Assembly: GCF_002953195.1 (NCBI RefSeq)
Contig: NZ_CP026377.1
Span: forward strand, 3,224,001 to 3,288,000
Direction: 5' to 3'
DNA: 64,000 bases
Origin: Mixta gaviniae
Lineage (GTDB): Bacteria; Pseudomonadota; Gammaproteobacteria; Enterobacterales; Enterobacteriaceae
Under the pieces are notes generated by a model. The model saw only the letters and a list, made by a program, of their open reading frames with translations, ran no database searches and was not told where the DNA came from. Made by a program: the position numbers and the translations under genes. Below, piece by piece: positions 1 to 7,113 of this stretch; the stretch's first letter is position 1, and every line of letters begins with the position of its first letter.

Positions 1-280
1 GCTCAGTGAGTTTCGCTCCGTGATGTCGCTCCCCACGGGCATTTCTACCCCTGTCCTTACAGTCTTTATTGTTTTGAGATATAGTCCCTGTACATAGATG
101 ATCTGGGTTTATGCACTTGGGGTTATCGCATTTGTGCCTGACGACGTGACCTTCAGGTATAGGGCCAACATTTAGTTCATATGAAAGCCTGTGAACTCGA
201 TATTTTTTGTAGTTCCAGCTTATTTGTCCGTATCCATCCCATACATAACTTCCCCTCCACTCAATGCAGCCGCTAGGCAT
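1..280 (-). CDS. HNH endonuclease, 3' end outside window
   Basis: The frame opens at an ATG overlapping the ninB stop region and stays open to the window edge (93 codons). The visible protein has the phage HNH_3-type layout: VHRLSYE, then RHKCDNPKCINPDHL with paired cysteines and histidines, then GT..QN. Such proteins are free-standing nicking or homing endonucleases common in the nin region of lambdoid phages. The C-terminus is missing, so length and activity cannot be judged. It is translationally coupled to ninB in the minus-strand early operon. Confidence 0.75.
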   Translation of the reverse strand, partial: MPSGCIEWRGSYVWDGYGQISWNYKKYRVHRLSYELNVGPIPEGHVVRHKCDNPKCINPDHLCTGTISQNNKDCKDRGRNARGERHHGAKLTE

Positions 281-767
281 TAGCTCTGACTTTTCTCTTA
301 GTCTTCTCAGGATTTTTTCCATCTTTATCTCCAAATCTTTTAGCCCATTCCAGTTCGAGGCGGGACTCGTCGCTGAATTTCACGTTCTGCTCTGTGCCAA
401 ACCAGTAGATAGCCTCAATGACCTCTACCATCTCGCTTACCCGCATCTTGCTCGTTCGTGAACCGAACATGACAACGCCGCCGCCGATACCTGGTGCGGT
501 GCGCTGCTGTTCGTTTTTCGTTTTCGCTACGAGGGCAGTAATCAAATCCTTCCAGTCGTCCGGGCTGTACTTCTGGCCGAACCAAACCACCTGACGCGAC
601 AAATCCTGCAGCAGAGGCCACATGCGTTTGTTTTGTGAGATTGTTCTTTTTCGTTCCTGGATGATTACTTCGATGGGGTGCTGCGGGTCTGTCTGGAGGT
701 TATAGATGGCTTCTATGCAGTTCTGGCGTATTCGGTTATCTCTGATGAGATACGTTTGTTTCTCCAT
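273..767 (-). CDS. ninB: Recombination protein NinB (lambda Orf family)
   Basis: The 164-aa product matches the NinB/Orf family: N-terminal MEKQTYLIRDN, a central NKRMWPLLQDLSRQV block and a C-terminal region rich in basic residues. In lambda this protein binds SSB and single-stranded DNA and replaces host RecFOR functions during phage recombination. It is in the expected place, downstream of the helicase gene in the right early operon. Its start overlaps the preceding ORF and its stop overlaps the HNH gene, so the cluster is probably one transcript. Confidence 0.88.
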   Translation of the reverse strand: MEKQTYLIRDNRIRQNCIEAIYNLQTDPQHPIEVIIQERKRTISQNKRMWPLLQDLSRQVVWFGQKYSPDDWKDLITALVAKTKNEQQRTAPGIGGGVVMFGSRTSKMRVSEMVEVIEAIYWFGTEQNVKFSDESRLELEWAKRFGDKDGKNPEKTKRKVRANA

Positions 768-942
768 CGCTCTGCTCCTGTTTGCTCGCTATTGCTGCCT
801 GCCATGCCATCCAGAAGCCGTATTTAATATGCGGCACTGCATCGGTGTATTTGGAAGATTCGAGGTGCTTGTATTCAGAATCAAACCAGCATTCAAACTT
901 CTGTCGCTCAAGGTCGCGTACATGCTCATCTTTGTCGCTCAT
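736..942 (-). CDS. Small phage protein, function unknown
   Basis: A 68-aa acidic and aromatic-rich protein in the nin-like segment. Its 3' end overlaps the start of ninB by about 30 bases and its 5' end overlaps the upstream ORF by 4 bases (ATGA), the tight packing expected of real early phage genes. The segment FGFWMAWQAA-like (here YGFWMAWQAA) is frequent in small early proteins of enterobacterial phages. I see no catalytic motif and assign no function. Confidence 0.6.
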   Translation of the reverse strand: MSDKDEHVRDLERQKFECWFDSEYKHLESSKYTDAVPHIKYGFWMAWQAAIASKQEQSDGETNVSHQR

Positions 943-1163
943 ACATCCTCCGGTTCGTCATCGTAAATCCAGTGCAGAATGTAATTGGAATCAAAGTGCT
1001 TTCCAGCAGCGAATATTCCACCTCCACTTTTACGACGTTCGGTTGCCAGCCCTTCACCAAGAAATCCGCTATGCTCTGCCCATACCTTCAGTCTTCTGCC
1101 ATTTAACGGCCTCTCCTGGGGGAAATAATTTGCCCATTCATTTTCGCCAACTTTAAGCCTCAC
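939..1163 (-). CDS. Small phage protein, function unknown
   Basis: A 74-aa ORF overlapped by 4 bases on both sides with its neighbours in the minus-strand operon. No domain is recognised. Packing and strand support coding; the composition (basic N-terminal half, acidic C-terminus DDEPEDV) gives no functional clue. Confidence 0.55.
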   Translation of the reverse strand: MRLKVGENEWANYFPQERPLNGRRLKVWAEHSGFLGEGLATERRKSGGGIFAAGKHFDSNYILHWIYDDEPEDV

Positions 1164-1495
1164 CCTTCACTCCCATCATTCTCAATCACCCGATAGGCGA
1201 TGATGTCAGTTGACACTCCGAATTGTTCCCAATTCAATCGTCCAGATACCCTGTCAGTGAATTGTCCATAATCCCGGAGTTTAATATCTACTCTATCTCT
1301 GATGTCTGTGGGACACTCACCGCCCTTCCACTCAATCCAGCCATCACTCTCTTGCTGCTCCAGCACTGGCAGGGCTATCTCTAAGGCTTGTAGGTACTTC
1401 TCTTCCCTCAGGCTCAGGCCTACATGCGGGTCTGCCTGATGCTCACGCAGATGGACGATGTCCATGCGCGCCACTTCAGCGGTTAACTTATTCAT
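1160..1495 (-). CDS. Phage protein with C-terminal 'IEWKGGECP' module, function unknown
   Basis: A 111-aa protein. The second half contains IEWKGGECP...VDIKLRDYG and ends with IIAYRVIEN, a module often found as the tail of otherwise unrelated small phage proteins. The N-terminal half is helical (LREEKYLQALEIALPVLEQ). It starts at the stop codon of the helicase gene (overlapping bases) and is followed by a 4-base overlap with the next ORF. The function is unknown. Confidence 0.6.
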   Translation of the reverse strand: MNKLTAEVARMDIVHLREHQADPHVGLSLREEKYLQALEIALPVLEQQESDGWIEWKGGECPTDIRDRVDIKLRDYGQFTDRVSGRLNWEQFGVSTDIIAYRVIENDGSEG

Positions 1496-3912
1496 CAGAA
1501 TCCCCCTCTCTTCTGCGGCTTGGCTTCGCGCTCTGCGGCCTTAGCCTGATATGCCAGCTGGTCAGCGTCGTAGATGGCGCCGTTCTTCTGTTCTGCGTAC
1601 ACAACGCCGGTCTTGCCGTGGCGGTTAAGTCGCAACAGCAGCTCTGTTTCATGCTGCGGATAGTTCTCGTCGTAGGCGCCTTCGCGGTAGATACCCAGCC
1701 AGTAGTCGCAGTCCTGCTCAATCTGTCCGGTGTCGCGTGAGTCGCTTGGGAGTGGTCGCTTGTTGGTGCGCTTCTCAAGGTCGCGGTTAAGCTGCGTCAG
1801 AAGCACCACAACGCAACCAAGCTCTTTAGCCAGGTTCTTCAGCCCTTTCGTGATTAAGCCGAATGACAGGTCATTGCGGTCGGCCTTTTCGCCAGTCATC
1901 AGTGTCAGGTAGTCAACCATCACCATGCCGACGGCGCCCTTCTCACGCTTAATGCGGCGGGACTCTGCAACGATGTGCGCCAGCGTGATGCCGGGCGTAT
2001 CGTCGATAAACAGATTGCCAGACTGAACCAGCTCCATTGCGTGACCGTTCGCCAACGCAAAGTCGGTATCGTTATCGCTGCCACGGTAGAAAATATCCGT
2101 ATTCACGCCAGATGCCTGACCCACCATACGCTCGAAGATTTGCTTATCGGGCATTTCCAGAGAGAACAGAACGGCCGGCAGCTTCTCGCGCATCGCCGTG
2201 TTAATCGCCATCTGGCTGTAAAGCGTTGTGTTGTGGGTCACGATATAGCCATCGGTGACATAGAGATGTCGAGGATGGGATACCATGATGCAGAGGCATT
2301 CTTCCGGCTCAATTTCGATAACGGATTTAATCCCGACACCACGGTTTCCGAGTCGATTTATGCCAAGATTGGCGCGTAGACGAGGCGACTTAATGCACTC
2401 CAGAATTTCGTCAGGCAACTTCATGCTAACCATTTGTGCATCTAACCCCTGAAGAGTTTCTCCCTTGTAGGTATAAGAAATGTCAGTGCGCATTGTTTCT
2501 CTGGCTGTTCCGCCGAGAGAGTGAACAAGCTTCACTACCCCTTGCGAAAGCTTCTTGCTAGCCGATGAGAACCTAATGCATCCGAATTTCTCAACCCACC
2601 CGTCGGTCTCAAGCAGGCCAATCAAGACACCGATACGAGTTTCTTTTTCTGCACTGAAAATAGATTCTGGTATTTCTTTTTCTTGCGCAGTTCTCCCCAC
2701 CAATCCGTATTCTCTCAGCTTATCGAGAAGAGGATTTTTGCATCCACGATGGTGCGTTATCGTGTAGTCGTTACCACCTACATGACAGAGGTTCAGAGGG
2801 GCTACGCTGGCCGCCATTCGAGACAAAACGTAGTCTTCTGAGTTGGTGAACTTGACACTCTTTGTTAACGAGCCGTCACCAAGAAGCGCCCCCAATACCC
2901 ATCCGTCAACGTGATCTGCCGATGCTCCAAAATCTCCGGACAATGAAGGGATGCACAGCCGCCCTTGATACCTCACCCTCTGAAGCATCTCTTCTAACTT
3001 TTCAGTGTCCACGATGCGATTGCCATCAAATTTCGATGAGCTTATCTCCCACAGGTGCGAATCTGCTGCCTTAACGGTGCGCCCATCTTCAAAAGTGACT
3101 TGATACATTTTTCGAACCCCTTGAGGGAACACCCCTGTAACCAGGGAGGCGCTGCCGTCAACTGATGCAACTTTCTGACCTACTTTGATTTCCCCATGCG
3201 TTGTCCAGGTGCCATCTTGCAGAAGGATCTTTGCATCCAGAGCCATTGCTTTCCCCATCTTTGGCCGGGCGCCGATGACGAACAGCGAGCCTTTGACCAG
3301 ACCTTTGGGCTCAAGCATGGCGTCCAGCGAAGGGATTCCGGTAGACAGCCCACGATGTGCGCCGGTGTTATCAAAACGGCCTTCAACCTCTCGCAGCCAG
3401 TCATCCATCACATCAATCAGAGCTCTGGCTCCGCGGCGGTTGCCCGTCTTGGCATAGTCGCTAATCTGACTGGTCAGGGTGCTGACGGCTTCCAGCTTCT
3501 CAACAGCGTTCATCGTGCTGCGGGTATAGAGCATCTCAGTTGCTTCAGCCAACTTGCTGATGGCGTAGCGTTCCATTGCGCAGTCACGAACTGCGGCCGC
3601 GTAGTGAACGATGTTCGCTACTGACGGTACGCCTTTGCTGATTTCAGCCAGGTAAGCAAATCCGCCTGTCTGTTCAAGTAACCCGCGGCGCCCCAGCTCA
3701 TCGGATACGGTCAGCAGGTCTACCGGCTGATTGCGCTTCAGCAGGTCACGCACAGCTTCGAAGATGGCGCCATGAGCCTTGTTGTAAAAACTTTCCGGCT
3801 TCAGCATCGCCAGCACCTTCTGGCTACGCTCTTCGCCGCCGTCCAGCATGATGCCGCCCAGCACCGCCTGCTCAGCGTCGGTGTTGTGTGGCGGGGTTAA
3901 ATAATCACTCAC
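1495..3912 (-). CDS. Phage replicative DnaB-family helicase with in-frame intein
   Basis: An 805-aa product made of a DnaB-type helicase (about 465 aa once spliced) plus a 340-aa intein. Extein residues 1-221 include the DnaB N-terminal domain (PPHNTDAEQAVLGG) and end in the Walker A lysine (GARPKMGK). Residues 562-805 resume with TTLYSQ and carry Walker B-like VGMVMVDYL, VVLLTQLNR and QIEQDCD. The helicase unwinds DNA at the phage origin, replacing the lambda P route of recruiting host DnaB. The start overlaps the stop of the O-type initiator (ATGA), fitting a co-translated initiator-helicase pair. Without splicing the P-loop is broken, so activity should depend on the intein. Confidence 0.95.
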   Translation of the reverse strand: MSDYLTPPHNTDAEQAVLGGIMLDGGEERSQKVLAMLKPESFYNKAHGAIFEAVRDLLKRNQPVDLLTVSDELGRRGLLEQTGGFAYLAEISKGVPSVANIVHYAAAVRDCAMERYAISKLAEATEMLYTRSTMNAVEKLEAVSTLTSQISDYAKTGNRRGARALIDVMDDWLREVEGRFDNTGAHRGLSTGIPSLDAMLEPKGLVKGSLFVIGARPKMGKAMALDAKILLQDGTWTTHGEIKVGQKVASVDGSASLVTGVFPQGVRKMYQVTFEDGRTVKAADSHLWEISSSKFDGNRIVDTEKLEEMLQRVRYQGRLCIPSLSGDFGASADHVDGWVLGALLGDGSLTKSVKFTNSEDYVLSRMAASVAPLNLCHVGGNDYTITHHRGCKNPLLDKLREYGLVGRTAQEKEIPESIFSAEKETRIGVLIGLLETDGWVEKFGCIRFSSASKKLSQGVVKLVHSLGGTARETMRTDISYTYKGETLQGLDAQMVSMKLPDEILECIKSPRLRANLGINRLGNRGVGIKSVIEIEPEECLCIMVSHPRHLYVTDGYIVTHNTTLYSQMAINTAMREKLPAVLFSLEMPDKQIFERMVGQASGVNTDIFYRGSDNDTDFALANGHAMELVQSGNLFIDDTPGITLAHIVAESRRIKREKGAVGMVMVDYLTLMTGEKADRNDLSFGLITKGLKNLAKELGCVVVLLTQLNRDLEKRTNKRPLPSDSRDTGQIEQDCDYWLGIYREGAYDENYPQHETELLLRLNRHGKTGVVYAEQKNGAIYDADQLAYQAKAAEREAKPQKRGGF
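2230..3249 (-). other. Class 3-type intein with LAGLIDADG homing endonuclease, inserted in the DnaB P-loop
   Basis: Residues 222-561 of the helicase ORF. The insert begins with Ala (AMALDAKI) rather than Cys/Ser, ends ..IVTHN, and is followed by Thr. It has the residues expected of class 3 inteins: Trp288 in SHLWEI (block B), Cys541 in CLCIMV (block F) and Thr559 in VTHN (block G). Two LAGLIDADG-like helices are present, LGALLGDGS (Asp346) and IGLLETDGW (Asp437), so the endonuclease may be active. Insertion between K and T of the GKT P-loop corresponds to the DnaB-b site. The element looks more AT-rich than its flanks by eye. Confidence 0.93.
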
Positions 3913-4715
3913 AGGCTTCCCTCCCGGGTTTTAATCAGCGTCTCACTGCGCAACAGGTAATCGAAGTTAGCCCGCCAGCCGGTGTCGTTGTCACCGAAGT
4001 AAAACGGCTTGGCCTGATTCATGAAGGCTTTGAAGTAATTACCTGCCGCCTCAACGGTAGGCTCCTTCAGCTCGTTCAGCAGGCGTTTGATACCGCGCTT
4101 GCGTTTGTCATTCAGGGCTTCAGCAGCTGGCAGTCTGTCTGCAGCTGCTTCGTTGTAGGCTTCTAAAACCGCCTGGTAGGGAACTGACTTTCTGACTGAA
4201 GATTTTCCTTCCCCAGCGCTTACACCCGAAGGGGGTAAGGGGGTTATTTCTTTTTTCTTTTGTATAGTTTCTTTTGTGTTTAGCTGACTTGGCGAATGGT
4301 CATTAGCTACTTTGGCTAAACTTTTATTAGCTGACTTAGCTAATGTTTCGCTAACTTGGCTAATGCCTGAATTCCACTCTGAAACTACCTTGTTCACGCC
4401 AATTTGATTACCGCTGGAAATCAGGATGTTCATTGCAATCATCTCGTTTTTAGCAGTGCAAACGTGGGTGTGATGAATGCCGGTCATTGCGGCGATTTGT
4501 GTGTTAGTGATTCGGTCCAGCTTCTTGCCAAAACCGTATGTTTTTCTGATTACCGCAAGAACGATCTTGAGCTGCCGGGCTGTTAAATCGGCTGACATAA
4601 CGGCTTCCAGTAGCTCGTTAGCGATGCGGGTATATCCATCATCGGTATCGGCCACTCTGCGCTCCATGCCCTCTGGTGAAGGGCGGTAGTCTGCTAGTCT
4701 TGCTAAGTTACTCAT
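3909..4715 (-). CDS. Phage replication initiator, lambda O-like
   Basis: A 268-aa protein with an N-terminal phage replication protein O domain (about residues 25-110: winged-helix segment ELLEAVMSADLTARQLKIVLAV, KTYGFGKK, ITNTQIAAMTG). A low-complexity linker (residues about 118-165) is encoded by the iterons of the origin, followed by a helical C-terminal domain that should contact the helicase. It binds the iterons and loads the helicase encoded by the next gene, with which it overlaps by 4 bases. It is preceded by a 47-aa ORF with a matching ATGA overlap. Confidence 0.9.
   Translation of the reverse strand: MSNLARLADYRPSPEGMERRVADTDDGYTRIANELLEAVMSADLTARQLKIVLAVIRKTYGFGKKLDRITNTQIAAMTGIHHTHVCTAKNEMIAMNILISSGNQIGVNKVVSEWNSGISQVSETLAKSANKSLAKVANDHSPSQLNTKETIQKKKEITPLPPSGVSAGEGKSSVRKSVPYQAVLEAYNEAAADRLPAAEALNDKRKRGIKRLLNELKEPTVEAAGNYFKAFMNQAKPFYFGDNDTGWRANFDYLLRSETLIKTREGSL
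4238..4364 (-). other. Phage replication origin: four iterons plus AT-rich segment inside the initiator gene
   Basis: Four 18-bp imperfectly palindromic repeats of the form TTAGCTGACTTAGCTAAT lie at 4280-4297, 4303-4320, 4327-4344 and 4347-4364, with start-to-start spacings of 23, 24 and 20 bp. They are followed on the coding strand by a purine-rich, AT-rich stretch (about 4238-4279). This copies the plan of lambda ori, where O-binding iterons and a DNA-unwinding element lie inside gene O. Direct sequence observation; origin function is inferred. Confidence 0.85.
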
Positions 4716-4855
4716 TTGCCCTTCTCCTTCGCTTTATGCTCCTGCATCATGCCTTTCAGCTTCTCAGCAACGACCGGGTTGATAGAGCGGATGGAGTCGA
4801 GACGGGCAAGGTTTTTGTGGTTCAGGTAGTTCCCTGAAATATGCTTTTGTGTCAT
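4712..4855 (-). CDS. 47-aa ORF between cII and the initiator gene
   Basis: Reads MTQKHISGNYLNHKNLARLD... and ends HKAKEKGK. A GAGG ribosome site lies 6 bases before the ATG and the TGA overlaps the ATG of the initiator gene (ATGA), so it is probably translated and couples initiator expression. No family recognised. It is below the usual ORF length cut-off and easily missed. Confidence 0.65.
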   Translation of the reverse strand: MTQKHISGNYLNHKNLARLDSIRSINPVVAEKLKGMMQEHKAKEKGK

Positions 4856-4875
4856 AATTACCTCGTTGAATTGGT

Positions 4876-5172
4876 TCAAAATTCGATGGTTATTTGAGAA
4901 GCCTCAACTGTTCCCGCAGTTGGGGCTTTTTGCTTTGTGAGTAACCGCGCTACTTGCTTAGCCAGCACAGCTAACTCCTCGTCTTCTACGCCCCATTCCA
5001 GCACTGCCAGAAGCATCGACATACGAGGTATCAGTGATTCCTTCCACCTGGAAATCTGCGATTTATCTATGCCTACTGCCTCCGCTACGTTGGTGACGCC
5101 ACGGATTGCGATCTTGTTTAATAATTTGCTTTCAATTGCTCGCGCTTTGTTGCGGGCGGTTGTTGTGTCCAT
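4876..5172 (-). CDS. cII: Transcriptional activator CII
   Basis: A 98-aa protein closely resembling lambda CII (97 aa): ARAIESKLLNKIAI, then the helix-turn-helix VAEAVGIDKSQISRWK, then SMLLAVLEWGVEDEELA. CII activates lysogenic promoters (repressor establishment, integration) in lambdoid phages by binding direct repeats next to the -35 box. It lies downstream of cro and nutR as in lambda. No cIII homologue was recognised in the other operon. Confidence 0.95.
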   Translation of the reverse strand: MDTTTARNKARAIESKLLNKIAIRGVTNVAEAVGIDKSQISRWKESLIPRMSMLLAVLEWGVEDEELAVLAKQVARLLTKQKAPTAGTVEASQITIEF

Positions 5173-5275
5173 TTTTGATAATGTCCTTGTTGGTTAGTTA
5201 TTTAGACGTGACAAAGCCGTAGCTATTGCCACGAACGTTTGTTGTTTCGTTTGGAATTCGCTTTTCAGCGACGTA

Positions 5276-5303
5276 GGACTTCGTGTCCGTTTTGAAAAGA
5301 GCG
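5276..5303 (-). promoter_or_regulatory. nutR-like N-utilisation site (boxA + boxB)
   Basis: On the minus strand, downstream of cro, a boxA match CGCTCTTTT (5295-5303) is followed by the short hairpin GGAC-ACGAA-GTCC (5276-5288), a boxB-like stem with a 5-base loop. Position between cro and cII equals that of lambda nutR. It should load the N-type antiterminator encoded at 7786-8109. Confidence 0.75.
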
Positions 5304-5310
5304 TTGGTAC

Positions 5311-5520
5311 TTATGCTGCTGTTGGGGGGAAAAGATCATCAATTCCCACTGACGCGCCGTGCTTGTTCAGCACGCTTACAATCAGGCGACACTGGGCTAC
5401 ATTGAGGCTTCTGCGTCCATTCTCGTAATGGCCAATTGCACCCTTTGTTAGCCCAAGCTCGGTAGCAAGGTCGCCTTGCGTCAATCCCAACTGCTTTCGA
5501 ATGCTTCGCAAGTTGTTCAT
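5311..5520 (-). CDS. cro: Cro-type repressor
   Basis: A 69-aa helix-turn-helix protein ([28 protein letters not shown]). The start chosen is the internal ATG preceded by AAAGGAGG; the longer frame beginning at 5583 would run through the operators. It is the first gene of the minus-strand early operon, divergent from cI, and should bind the shared 13-bp operators to shut down repressor synthesis during lytic growth. Confidence 0.88.
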   Translation of the reverse strand: MNNLRSIRKQLGLTQGDLATELGLTKGAIGHYENGRRSLNVAQCRLIVSVLNKHGASVGIDDLFPPTAA

Positions 5521-5544
5521 GGGTTCCTCCTTTAAAGCAATAGT

Positions 5545-5616
5545 ATACATTTCGTATTTATAGCAAGCAAGTTTAATATACAAAATGTGTCTCGATAAAA
5601 GAAATACAGAATGTAT
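5545..5616. promoter_or_regulatory. OR-like operator region, three 13-bp sites
   Basis: Three near-palindromic sites lie between cro and cI: ATACATTTCGTAT (5545-5557), ATACAAAATGTGT (5578-5590) and ATACAGAATGTAT (5604-5616). The same motif recurs three times at 7557-7622. They overlap the presumed promoters for cro (minus) and cI (plus). Confidence 0.85.
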
Positions 5617-5625
5617 GATTTAGTG

Positions 5626-6285
5626 ATGAACATGAAATGGAATGAGCTCGCCAAATCCCTCATGAAGGATCGGGGCGTTAATCAGGAAAAGCTTGCTGAG
5701 CATCTTGGTCTAACCAAAGGTGCGGTTAGCCATTGGCTGAATGCAAGGCGTGAACCGGCAATCGAGGATATAGCCAAAATCCTCCGCTACTTGGGTATGC
5801 GTGAGTTCACCGTAAATAGTGACGGAACAATAGGATCGCCTGACCATATGGCAAACGTCACCAATTATGAAACTTATGTCCCCAGCAATAAGTATCCGGT
5901 TTTGAGCAAGGTTCAGGCGGGGGCTTGGTGTGAGGCCTGCGAGCCTTATACCATAAAAGACATAGACTTATGGCTTGAGACAGATTCGCATATTCAGGGC
6001 GAAGCTTTTTGGCTTGAGGTTGACGGGGATTCAATGACCGCGCCTATGGGGTTAAGCATCCCTGAAGGGACATATGTTCTTTTTGATACAGGCCGGGAGC
6101 CAGTAAACGGTAGTTTAGTTGTAGCTAAGCTTACCGATAGCAATGAGGCAACCTTCAAAAAGCTGATCATTGATGGCAGCCAGAAGTACCTGAAAGGGCT
6201 AAACCCTCAGTGGCCAATGACACCTATCAATGGCAACTGCAGAATTATTGGCGTGGCTATCGAAACAAAGATGCGCCTTGTTTAA
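5626..6285 (+). CDS. cI: CI/C2-type prophage repressor (HTH + S24 peptidase)
   Basis: About 219 aa with an N-terminal HTH (NQEKLAEHLGLTKGAVSHWLNARREPA) and a C-terminal LexA/S24 domain. The Ala-Gly autocleavage site lies in KVQAGAW, the serine in VDGDSMTAP and the lysine in LVVAKLTD. It keeps the prophage silent by binding the OL/OR sites and is inactivated by RecA-stimulated self-cleavage. The ATG at 5626 was chosen because the earlier ATG at 5611 lies inside an operator; 5632 is also possible. No clear Shine-Dalgarno is visible, as for lambda cI from PRM. Confidence 0.92.
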   Translation: MNMKWNELAKSLMKDRGVNQEKLAEHLGLTKGAVSHWLNARREPAIEDIAKILRYLGMREFTVNSDGTIGSPDHMANVTNYETYVPSNKYPVLSKVQAGAWCEACEPYTIKDIDLWLETDSHIQGEAFWLEVDGDSMTAPMGLSIPEGTYVLFDTGREPVNGSLVVAKLTDSNEATFKKLIIDGSQKYLKGLNPQWPMTPINGNCRIIGVAIETKMRLV

Positions 6286-6320
6286 GGCGCAGTGGCCGGA
6301 AGAGACGTTTGGGTGATGAA

Positions 6321-6731
6321 ATGGCACATGAAAAAATAGCATTTCTCTTTCCTTATAACGGCGAAACAGGGATGCGAGACATACCACCTCCACTCCTCGC
6401 TTATGATTGTGAGGAATTTCCATCAGAATTTGCTATGAGCGCAGGTGTATTTTTTATTGGTTTGCAGCACAAGAAACCTTACTACCTTGAGGTCCAAGTG
6501 CTTAGATCTGAAGAAGGTGGCGATGTTCCCATATCACCAAAAAGAGGGATGTGGGTGAGGTTGAGCGATAATAACGGTCGCACGACAGACATCGCGGCAT
6601 CAATTGACATCAGCCTATTGAAATGTAGGTTTGATAAAGAGGGCTCTTACTACATCGATGCCACTCTGCTTGAAGATGAGCGGCCAATACATTCAAACAG
6701 GGCTTATTTTAGAGTGAGCAAAGCCACATGA
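6321..6731 (+). CDS. Unknown protein in the rex position, downstream of cI
   Basis: A 136-aa soluble protein (MAHEKIAFLFPYNG...), predicted beta-rich from alternating hydrophobics. The start at 6321 is the first ATG past the cI stop with an in-frame body; the frame is open further upstream inside cI. It is followed with a 4-base overlap by a membrane-anchored coiled-coil gene and then a terminator, so cI and these two genes probably form the lysogen-expressed transcript. No family assigned; the location suggests a lysogenic conversion or superinfection-exclusion role (inference). Confidence 0.65.
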   Translation: MAHEKIAFLFPYNGETGMRDIPPPLLAYDCEEFPSEFAMSAGVFFIGLQHKKPYYLEVQVLRSEEGGDVPISPKRGMWVRLSDNNGRTTDIAASIDISLLKCRFDKEGSYYIDATLLEDERPIHSNRAYFRVSKAT

Positions 6732-7042
6732 TTAATGAGACTGTTGAAGCTAGGCTAAACCCCAGCTCGCATTTAACGGTTGTCAAACCTCATGAAACAG
6801 CCGATGATTATGATACGATCAGGCATGGAAGTGGAAATGGCGGAGGTAATGACATGTTAGAGCGAGTAAAAAAACTTGAAGAACAAGTTGCTGCCATTGG
6901 CACCGATATAGCTGTCATTAAAGCTACTTTATGCACTAAAGAAGATCTGCAGAAAGAGCTTAACGGCCAAACCTGGAAAATTATTATTGCGTTAGTTGTC
7001 TCCGTACTCATAGCCGTACTTTCAAAATACTTCATCAAATAA
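6728..7042 (+). CDS. Coiled-coil protein with C-terminal membrane anchor, rex position
   Basis: A 104-aa protein: disordered N-terminal half, a glycine run (GSGNGGGN), a heptad-like coiled coil (MLERVKKLEEQVAAIGTDIAVIK) and a single C-terminal transmembrane helix (IIIALVVSVLIAVLSKYFI). This topology resembles XhlA-type phage proteins, but the setting next to cI is unlike a lysis gene. Overlaps the preceding gene by ATGA. Possible partner of that gene in a membrane-linked exclusion system, by analogy with RexA/RexB (inference). Confidence 0.68.
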   Translation: MINETVEARLNPSSHLTVVKPHETADDYDTIRHGSGNGGGNDMLERVKKLEEQVAAIGTDIAVIKATLCTKEDLQKELNGQTWKIIIALVVSVLIAVLSKYFIK

Positions 7043-7081
7043 CCCGGACATTGAGTCGGTTTTTGTACCCACTTCCCCGAT

Positions 7082-7106
7082 AGCCCGCCACCGAGCGGGC
7101 TTTTTT
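7082..7106 (+). terminator. Rho-independent terminator of the cI operon
   Basis: AGCCCGC / GCGGGCT stem with a 6-base loop followed by six T. It closes the cI-centred transcript about 40 bases after the coiled-coil gene. Confidence 0.85.
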
Positions 7107-7113
7107 GTGCCTG

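Noticed and set aside
5311..5583. 90-aa version of Cro starting at 5583
   Set aside because: It would be translated through the operator sites; the internal ATG at 5520 has a strong AAAGGAGG and fits Cro length.
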